The position numbers and the translations under genes are program-made. The notes beneath the pieces were generated by a model that saw nothing but the letters and a program-made list of their open reading frames with translations, did no database searches and had not been told where the DNA came from. From positions 62,001 to 126,000 of the forward strand of contig NZ_JAKVIR010000008.1 in assembly GCF_022601975.1 (NCBI RefSeq): 64,000 bases of DNA. The letters run 5' to 3'. This document shows, piece by piece, positions 58,046 through 64,000 of the stretch (position 1 is its first letter; each line of letters starts with the position of its first letter). Source of the DNA: Pontibacter sp. E15-1. Its GTDB lineage: Bacteria; Bacteroidota; Bacteroidia; Cytophagales; Hymenobacteraceae.

Positions 58046-59140
58046 ATGGCTACAGACCTCCTGCCCCTAAACGGCACCGACCATATAGAGTTTTATGTAG
58101 GCAACGCCAAACAGGCCGCCCACTTCTACCAAACTGCCTTCGGTTTTAAGCTGGTGGCTTACGCCGGTCCCGAAACCGGGGTGCGCGACCGGGCCTCCTA
58201 CGTGCTGATGCAGGACAAGATCCGGTTTGTGCTCACCACCTCCCTCGACCCGACCTCCGACATCTCGAAGCACGTGCTGCAGCACGGCGATGGCGTGAAG
58301 GTGCTGGCCCTATGGGTGGACGATGCCGAGAAGTCTTTCCAGGATACCGTGGCACGGGGCGCCAAGCCCGCCTTTGAGCCCAAAACCCTTACGGATGCGC
58401 ACGGGGAAGTGAAGATCGCCGCCATCCATACCTACGGCGAGACGATCCATACCTTTGTGGAGCGCCGCAACTATACCGGCCCCTTTATGCCGGGCTTTGT
58501 GGCCAAGGAGTCTGTGCTGGAGGTAGCGCCCGTGGGCCTGAAGTATGTGGACCATTGTGTGGGCAACGTTGAACTGGGCCGCATGAACGAGTGGGTCGGG
58601 TTCTACGAAAAGGTGATGGGCTTCCAGTTGCTGCTTACCTTCGATGATAAGGACATCAGCACAGAGTATACTGCCCTGATGTCCAAGGTGGTGTCTAATG
58701 GAAACGGGTATGTCAAGTTCCCGATAAACGAGCCGGCCAAGGGCAAAAAGAAGTCGCAGATAGACGAGTACCTTGATTTTTACCGCGGTGCCGGCGTGCA
58801 GCACATCGCCGTGGCCACCGACGACATTCTGCATACCGTTTCGGAGCTGCGCAAGCGCGGGGTGGAGTTCCTGTACGTGCCGGAAACATACTATGAGACC
58901 CTGTTTGAGCGCGTGGGCACCATCGACGAGGAGATGGAGGCCCTGAAGGGGCTAAACATCCTGGTAGACCGCGACGAGGAAGGCTACCTGCTGCAGATTT
59001 TTACCAAGCCCGTGGAGGACCGCCCAACTGTTTTCTTCGAAATTATCCAGCGAAAGGGAGCTAAATCATTCGGAAAAGGTAACTTCAAGGCGCTGTTCGA
59101 GTCTATTGAGCGTGAGCAGGCGCTGCGCGGCAACCTCTAG
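58046..59140 (+). CDS. hppD: 4-hydroxyphenylpyruvate dioxygenase
   Basis: This 364-aa Fe(II) dioxygenase makes homogentisate in tyrosine degradation. The iron ligands are His170 (YVDHCVGNV), His253 (VQHIAVATDD) and Glu332 (VFFEIIQRKG). The two-domain vicinal-oxygen-chelate layout and the C-terminal KSFGKGNFKALFESIE are standard. Homogentisate dioxygenase is not adjacent. The gene is alone; a TATTTTTA close to the -7 consensus lies at 58009-58016. Confidence 0.95.
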   Translation: MATDLLPLNGTDHIEFYVGNAKQAAHFYQTAFGFKLVAYAGPETGVRDRASYVLMQDKIRFVLTTSLDPTSDISKHVLQHGDGVKVLALWVDDAEKSFQDTVARGAKPAFEPKTLTDAHGEVKIAAIHTYGETIHTFVERRNYTGPFMPGFVAKESVLEVAPVGLKYVDHCVGNVELGRMNEWVGFYEKVMGFQLLLTFDDKDISTEYTALMSKVVSNGNGYVKFPINEPAKGKKKSQIDEYLDFYRGAGVQHIAVATDDILHTVSELRKRGVEFLYVPETYYETLFERVGTIDEEMEALKGLNILVDRDEEGYLLQIFTKPVEDRPTVFFEIIQRKGAKSFGKGNFKALFESIEREQALRGNL

Positions 59141-59303
59141 GCAAAAAATCCGCACCAGGCGGTATAAATTGGTTAGAATTGCTTTATTTTGATATTACTA
59201 TACATCACACCAGTTCCGTTGAACGTACTTCGGGTGCAGAGCGGACTGGTGTGCTGCATTCTATATAACATCGCACTAAAAATTAATCAGCAAGCATAAA
59301 AAC

Positions 59304-61037
59304 ATGGTGGAGCAATCTATACAGACTAAAATAGACCAGTGGCTTTCGGGCAATTACGACGAGGCCACGAAATCAGAGATCAGAGGACTCGTGGACCGCA
59401 ACGAGCATGAGGCACTGGCCGACGCTTTTTACAAGAACCTGGAGTTCGGCACCGGCGGCCTGCGCGGCATTATGGGCGCGGGCAGTAATCGCATGAACCG
59501 CTATACCCTCGGTATGGCCACGCAGGGCCTCTGCAACTACCTGAAGCAGAACTTCCCGGACCAGAAAATCAGCGTGGCCATTGCCCACGACAGCCGCAAC
59601 AACTCCGATGTGTTTGCCCGCGAGACGGCTGCCATTTTCTCTGCCAACGACATCAAGGTATACCTGTTCGAGGCGCTGCGCCCTACCCCGGAACTGTCTT
59701 TTGCCATCCGCCACCTGGGTTGCCAGAGCGGCGTGGTCATCACGGCCTCCCACAACCCAAAAGAGTACAATGGCTACAAGGCTTACTGGAACGACGGCGG
59801 GCAGGTAACAGCTCCGCACGATAAGAATATCATCGCTGAGGTGAACAAGATCACGTCTATCGACGACGTGAAATTTGAAGCCAAGCAGGAGAATATCGAG
59901 ATGATCGGTACTGCGGTGGATGAGGCCTACATGAAAGAAGTGCTTGGGCTCTCGATCTCGCAGGAGGCCATCAGGCGACAGCATGACCTGAAAATAGTGT
60001 TCACGCCAATCCACGGAACGGGTATCACGCTCGTGCCGGAAATCCTGAAGCGCTTTGGCTTCACCAACGTAACCGTGGTGGAAGAACAGTCGGAGCCGAA
60101 CGGCAACTTCCCGACGGTGGTATACCCAAACCCGGAGGAAAAAGAAGCCATGACGCTGGCCATGAAAAAGGCCGAGGAACTGGACGCGGACCTGGTGCTG
60201 GCCACAGACCCGGACTCTGACCGTGTGGGCATCGCGGTGAAAGACCTGCAAGGGCAATTCGTGCTCCTGAACGGAAACCAAACAGGCGCGCTCCTGATCA
60301 ACTACCTGCTGCAGGCATGGCAAAACGCCGGCAAACTGACAGGCAAGGAGTATGTGGTGAAAACCATCGTGACCACCGACCTGATCAAGAAGATAGCGGA
60401 CGCCTACAACGTGACGATGTACGAAACCCTGACCGGCTTTAAGTATATCGCTGAGATCATCCGCAACCTGGAGGGCAAGGAAACATACATCGCGGGCGGC
60501 GAAGAGAGCTACGGCTACCTGGCCGGCGACTTCGTGCGCGACAAGGATGCGATTTCCTCCTGCGCCCTGATTGCCGAAATGGCGGCGGTGGCCAAAGACA
60601 ACGGGCAAACCCTGTTCGAGATGATGGTGGATATGTATACCCGGTATGGCTTCTACAAGGAGGAGTTGGTGTCGATCACGAAAAAGGGCATGCGCGGCGC
60701 AGAGGAGATTCAGCAAATGATGACCGAGATGCGCAGTATACCACCACAGACCATAGCCGGTTCCAGAGTGCTTGAAGTCCGCGACTATAAGGCAGGCACG
60801 CGCAAAAACCGGATCACAGGCGAGGAGAGCACCCTGGACTTTGAGAGCTCCAACGTGCTGCAGTATCTGACCGAGGATGGCAGCAAGATTTCTGCCCGCC
60901 CGTCCGGCACGGAGCCTAAGATCAAGTTTTATGTGAGCGTAAACGAGCCAATGGCCTCCAAAGTCGACTACAATGCCACGGCACAAAAACTGAACGACAA
61001 GATCCAGCAGACACTGATTGACCTGAGGCTTAAGTAG
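59304..61037 (+). CDS. phosphoglucomutase/phosphomannomutase
   Basis: This 577-aa alpha-D-phosphohexomutase carries the phosphoserine loop VVITASHNPKEYNGYK (Ser149), the metal loop DPDSDRVG near residue 302, the sugar loop AGGEESYGYL, and the phosphate-binding RPSGTEPKIK near the C-terminus. The length fits the longer PGM subgroup of Bacteroidota (GlcNAc or glucose phosphate substrates possible). It interconverts sugar 1- and 6-phosphates for polysaccharide or cell-wall synthesis. A strong terminator follows. Confidence 0.93.
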   Translation: MVEQSIQTKIDQWLSGNYDEATKSEIRGLVDRNEHEALADAFYKNLEFGTGGLRGIMGAGSNRMNRYTLGMATQGLCNYLKQNFPDQKISVAIAHDSRNNSDVFARETAAIFSANDIKVYLFEALRPTPELSFAIRHLGCQSGVVITASHNPKEYNGYKAYWNDGGQVTAPHDKNIIAEVNKITSIDDVKFEAKQENIEMIGTAVDEAYMKEVLGLSISQEAIRRQHDLKIVFTPIHGTGITLVPEILKRFGFTNVTVVEEQSEPNGNFPTVVYPNPEEKEAMTLAMKKAEELDADLVLATDPDSDRVGIAVKDLQGQFVLLNGNQTGALLINYLLQAWQNAGKLTGKEYVVKTIVTTDLIKKIADAYNVTMYETLTGFKYIAEIIRNLEGKETYIAGGEESYGYLAGDFVRDKDAISSCALIAEMAAVAKDNGQTLFEMMVDMYTRYGFYKEELVSITKKGMRGAEEIQQMMTEMRSIPPQTIAGSRVLEVRDYKAGTRKNRITGEESTLDFESSNVLQYLTEDGSKISARPSGTEPKIKFYVSVNEPMASKVDYNATAQKLNDKIQQTLIDLRLK

Positions 61038-61060
61038 GTTGAATTGCTAAATTGTTTGAT

Positions 61061-61107
61061 GGCTGCATGGTTGGAGGAAGACATCCCCAACCATGCAGCC
61101 TTTTTTA
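61061..61107 (+). terminator. rho-independent terminator after the phosphohexomutase gene
   Basis: The arms ggctgcatggttgg and ccaaccatgcagcc form a perfect stem followed by a run of six T. Confidence 0.93.
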
Positions 61108-61793
61108 TTCAGATCCTTGTGGTAAAAATCCCAACTGGTTCAGAGCCGTTTCGTCTCCTATTCCTGTTATACCACTATCAAATCTATTTTGCGCAGTTAG
61201 GTTTGCTCATCTGGGAGATGCAAAACGAAAACCTCCCCCTACCCCCACAATTAACATCAGCTTTCTCGTGAACTCGAGCATAGATATAGGTTAACCTGCT
61301 TTCAAATAAGTTTTTCTGCTTTGGAGAAGTATGGTTTAGCTAGATCAGGGCAAAATGATTCCCAGTTTTTCTGGGAGGCGCCGGGGGTAGGGGCCCTCTA
61401 TTTGTAGATTTCCGGTGCCACGTCAGTGGCAGCCGTTAGGCAGGAAATGTACACAGCGCCGAGCGGGAAAACGCGCCCCAGCTTAAGTAGGGCCCCTACC
61501 CCAGGCGTGGAGCGCAAAGCAGGCTATGAAAAGAAGGCTGTTGAAGTTTTGAAATAACCACTATATTTCCGAGTTAACCTAGTTTTACCTCCCGAGGGTA
61601 TAGGCCCTCTATTTATACCAGATTCCTCTACAGAATGACAAATAGCCTATGGTTTGGCTTGAATAAACCTGTTCCACTCCCATGAAAGATATACTTTCCA
61701 ATAAGCAAAGAGTGGTATAAAATAGAAAAGCCACTGTCATGAATAACAGCGGCTAATCCTACCTTGGCTTATGGTTAAGTTTGTGTGTTCTCT
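61108..61793. other. intergenic region with dispersed repeat
   Basis: About 690 bp between the convergent phosphohexomutase and dnaB genes. It holds the second copy of the dispersed repeat (61349-61577) and a further short C/G-rich motif near 61590. No gene is supported. The minus-strand dnaB terminator may lie near 61725-61755, where agccactgtcatgaataacagcggct gives a weak hairpin. Confidence 0.5.
61349..61577. repeat. dispersed intergenic repeat, copy 2
   Basis: Aligns with 139-357. It shares the left end, the gccgagcgggaaaacgcgcc block and the ggcgtggagcgcaaa block. Between the last two it has an extra segment with taggggcccctacccc, a palindrome related to the gtaggggcc at its own left end, which looks like a small internal insertion. 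Confidence 0.6.
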
Positions 61794-63371
61794 TTAGAAC
61801 GGAGGTTCTTCATCAAAATTGGATGACGGGAAACCGCCGCCGCTGTTTCCGCCGTCGTTCATGCGGCTGCCCAGGCGGATAGAGCCCGGCGCATCGGCGT
61901 CAAACGTGCTGTTTGGCAGGGCGTTAAAGCCGCCCATCGCATCACCGCTGAAGTCGTTGTCCAGGTTGGTGAATTTGGTATACTTACCGATAAACTTCAG
62001 CTGCACATTCTCCAGCGATCCGTTTCGGTGCTTGGCGATGATCACCTCTCCTACCCCAGCGGTCGGGTTACCCATTTCATCCTCTGTGATGCCGTAGTAT
62101 TCCGGGCGGTAGAGAAAGAGCACCATGTCGGCATCCTGCTCAATTGATCCGGACTCTCGAAGGTCAGATAGCTGCGGACGCTTGTCGCCCCCGCGGGTTT
62201 CCACGGCACGACTCAGCTGCGAGAGCGCAATAACCGGCACGTTCAGTTCCTTGGCCAGCATCTTCATCGCCCGCGAGATCGAGGCAATTTCCTGCTCCCG
62301 GTTACCGCCGTTCTTGCCATCCGCGTTGCCGCTCATCAGCTGCAGGTAGTCAATGATGATCATCTGGATATCAAACTGGGCTTTCAGGCGGCGGCACTTG
62401 GTGCGCAGCTCCCGTATGGAAAGGCCCGGCGTGTCGTCAATGAAGATCGGTGCCTCGGTCAGTTTCGAGATCTTGTGGTTGAGCTGCGCCCACTCATAAT
62501 CCTCGAGGTTACCTTTTTTGATTTTCTCTGAATCCAGCTCTGCCTCCGATGAGATCAGACGATTCACCAGCTGCAGCGACGACATCTCGAGTGAGAAAAT
62601 CGCCACACCCTTTTTAAAGTCGACGGCTGCGTTGCGCATACACGAGAGCACGAAGGCGGTTTTACCCATCGCCGGACGAGCCGCCAGAATCACGAGGTCA
62701 GACTTTTGCCAACCGGAGGTAACGCGGTCCAGGGCAGCGAGGCCGCTCGGCACGCCCGTCAGGCCGTCTGTCTGCTTGCGCTTCTCTTCCAACTCTTTAA
62801 TAGCCGAGTGCATCAACGAGCGCATGTCGTCGAAGTTCTTGCGGATGTTGGATTCGGACACCTCGTATAGCTTTGCCTCGGTCTTGTCGAGCAGGTCAAA
62901 CACGTCGGTGGTGTCTTCGTAAGCGCTGGAAAGCACCTCCGAGGAGATAGAGATCAGGTCCCGCTTGATGGAGTTCTCCGTGATGATACGGGCATGGTAC
63001 TCGATGTTGGCGGCGGAGTTTACGCGCGTGGTCAGCTGTGTGACGTAGTAGGCCCCGCCTGCCAGCTCCAGTTCGCCATTCTCGCGCAGCTCATGCGTTA
63101 CCGTCAGGATATCGATAGGCTCTGATTTGTCGAACAGGCCGATAATGGCCTTGAAGATACGCTGGTGCGCCTCCTTGTAAAAACTCTGCGGGCGCAGAAT
63201 GTCAATCACCGTGGTCAGGGCGTCCTTTTCCAGCATCAGTGCGCCTAACACGGCCTCCTCCAGATCGAGCGCCTGCGGTGGTTTTTTCCCCAACTCCGAC
63301 ACAGCAGGGGCCTTCTTTTGCCACCCGTTGCGGTTGCCCGCAGGCCGCACGTTCATTTTCATCTCCTCCAT
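61794..63371 (-). CDS. dnaB: replicative DNA helicase
   Basis: This 525-aa hexameric helicase opens the replication fork. The N-terminal DnaB domain (EEAVLGALMLEKDAL), the linker, and the RecA-like core with Walker A AARPAMGKTAF (Lys237), the Walker B IIIDYLQLM and the arginine-finger region are complete. The C-terminal tail is Gly-, Asn- and Ser-rich. The start is uncertain: ATG at 63371 is favoured because a -7 element lies just before it, but ATG at 63356 has a good ggagga ribosome site and is nearly as likely. Upstream frame to 63443 is not protein-like. Confidence 0.94.
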   Translation of the reverse strand: MEEMKMNVRPAGNRNGWQKKAPAVSELGKKPPQALDLEEAVLGALMLEKDALTTVIDILRPQSFYKEAHQRIFKAIIGLFDKSEPIDILTVTHELRENGELELAGGAYYVTQLTTRVNSAANIEYHARIITENSIKRDLISISSEVLSSAYEDTTDVFDLLDKTEAKLYEVSESNIRKNFDDMRSLMHSAIKELEEKRKQTDGLTGVPSGLAALDRVTSGWQKSDLVILAARPAMGKTAFVLSCMRNAAVDFKKGVAIFSLEMSSLQLVNRLISSEAELDSEKIKKGNLEDYEWAQLNHKISKLTEAPIFIDDTPGLSIRELRTKCRRLKAQFDIQMIIIDYLQLMSGNADGKNGGNREQEIASISRAMKMLAKELNVPVIALSQLSRAVETRGGDKRPQLSDLRESGSIEQDADMVLFLYRPEYYGITEDEMGNPTAGVGEVIIAKHRNGSLENVQLKFIGKYTKFTNLDNDFSGDAMGGFNALPNSTFDADAPGSIRLGSRMNDGGNSGGGFPSSNFDEEPPF

Positions 63372-63376
63372 AGGTA

Positions 63377-63384
63377 CAAATTTA
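63377..63384 (-). promoter_or_regulatory. candidate -7 element (TAAATTTG) of dnaB
   Basis: An exact TAnnTTTG on the minus strand ending 5 bp before the first plausible dnaB start codon. Transcription should begin at about 63370, giving a leaderless or very short leader. Confidence 0.5.
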
Positions 63385-63491
63385 AAAAACATGGCAGGCA
63401 AGTAATCCACATCCTCATCTGAGTAATCCACATTCCGGCACAAGATATCAACATATTAGTAGAGGCCTATTTTATATTTGCCGAGGACTTC

Positions 63492-63499
63492 TAACTTTG
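63492..63499 (+). promoter_or_regulatory. candidate -7 element (TAACTTTG) of the Mur ligase gene
   Basis: An exact TAnnTTTG 17 bp before the ATG at 63517. A second match, TATATTTG, lies just upstream at 63473-63480. Confidence 0.5.
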
Positions 63500-63516
63500 C
63501 CTGTTAGCAATTAGAT

Positions 63517-64000
63517 ATGCCGCGCATGGAGAAGAAGGAATTCCAGTATATACACCTGATAGCCGTTGGGGGGAGCATCATGCACAACCTAGCCCTGGCG
63601 CTGCATGACAAAGGCCTGAGAGTGACGGGCTCGGACGACGAGATATTTGAACCCGCCAAAGGCAGGCTGGCCAAGGCAGGCATTCTGCCCGCGCAGGAAG
63701 GCTGGTTCCCGGAGAAGCTGGACGCACGGCCTGACGCCGTGATTCTGGGCATGCACGCACGCCCCGACAACCCGGAGCTGAAACGCGCGCAGGAACTGGG
63801 CATCCCGATCTTCTCCTTCCCTGAGTTTATATATGAGCAGAGCCGCGACAAGCAGCGCATCGTGATCGGCGGCAGCCACGGCAAAACATCCATCACCTCC
63901 ATCATCATGCACGTGCTGCAGCAACTTGGCCGCAAGTTCGACTATGCCGTGGGCGCGCAGCTAGAGGGTTTTGACCGGATGGTGAAACTGACGGACGATG
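63517..64000 (+). CDS. Mpl/MurC-like Mur ligase, partial (3' end beyond window)
   Basis: The first 161 codons are present. IHLIAVGGSIMHNLALALHD is the nucleotide-binding N-terminal domain of the MurC/Mpl type, with TGSDDEIFEPA behind it. The P-loop is GGSHGKTSIT (residues 118-127), with Ser at the position where many MurC have Thr. The pattern agrees best with the Bacteroidota Mpl-like ligases, which attach a recycled tripeptide to UDP-MurNAc. MurC itself is the alternative, and the rest of the gene would decide. An in-frame ATG at 63526 is a second possible start. Confidence 0.85.
   Translation, partial: MPRMEKKEFQYIHLIAVGGSIMHNLALALHDKGLRVTGSDDEIFEPAKGRLAKAGILPAQEGWFPEKLDARPDAVILGMHARPDNPELKRAQELGIPIFSFPEFIYEQSRDKQRIVIGGSHGKTSITSIIMHVLQQLGRKFDYAVGAQLEGFDRMVKLTDD

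Noticed and set aside
59373..60986. 537-aa minus-strand frame opposite the phosphohexomutase gene
   Set aside because: It mirrors a gene with all catalytic loops present; composition (many His, Arg, Val, Gln) is typical of an antisense frame.

Overview
The window comes from a Bacteroidota chromosome, most likely a Pontibacter-like member of the Hymenobacteraceae/Cytophagales. The grounds are type IX secretion (T9SS) sorting domains, BatB/BatC-type genes, TAnnTTTG-type -7 promoter elements close to start codons, a met operon under a SAM-I riboswitch, and moderately GC-rich housekeeping genes. The genus is an inference from gene style; no rRNA is present.

Layout. 1-6.9 kb: a two-gene exported operon on the minus strand (a DUF1080 protein and a large cytochrome c/PA14/sorbosone-dehydrogenase-like lipoprotein), then a CsbD stress protein flanked by two small proteins that may share a STAS-like fold. 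7.0-12.3 kb: an AT-rich accessory region. It holds a beheaded amidohydrolase, a serine recombinase destroyed by three separate lesions (an 879-bp IS5-family element, a 160-bp MITE-like element and a frameshift), and an orphan 556-aa protein with a phage tail-collar-like C-terminus. 12.3-12.75 kb: tRNA-Arg, tRNA-Pro and tRNA-Ser on the minus strand. 13.1-19.3 kb: BatB/BatC-like genes with a thioesterase, a thiolase, a MORN-like repeat protein and an EEP-family hydrolase. 19.6-25.3 kb: biotin synthesis (bioB-bioF-bioD, then bioA and a ketoacyl synthase). 26.7-29.2 kb: lysC-lysA. 29.3-33.6 kb: a lipoprotein, then metY-metX behind a SAM riboswitch. 34.1-39.8 kb: purC, a STAS protein, RNase Z, a queuosine-precursor transporter, a DMT transporter and trpS. 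40.0-46.7 kb: an HD hydrolase, a PAP2 phosphatase and a complete RND efflux operon. 46.7-57.9 kb: mgsA, a DUF2809 membrane protein, and a 2837-aa T9SS-exported mosaic protein bracketed by a 189-bp direct repeat. That repeat is a duplicated 3' end of a small gene that lies intact at 57.5-57.9 kb. 58.0-64.0 kb: hppD, a phosphohexomutase, dnaB and, running off the edge, an Mpl/MurC-like ligase.

Much of the window is ordinary biosynthesis: biotin, lysine/diaminopimelate, methionine, purine, tyrosine catabolism and tRNA charging. The points most worth a second look are the recombinase wreck with its nested mobile elements and the neighbouring collar protein, the giant mosaic protein between near-identical repeats, the ketoacyl synthase attached to the biotin genes, and a dispersed intergenic element present near both ends of the window. 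No CRISPR array, complete prophage or recognisable multi-gene defence operon was seen.
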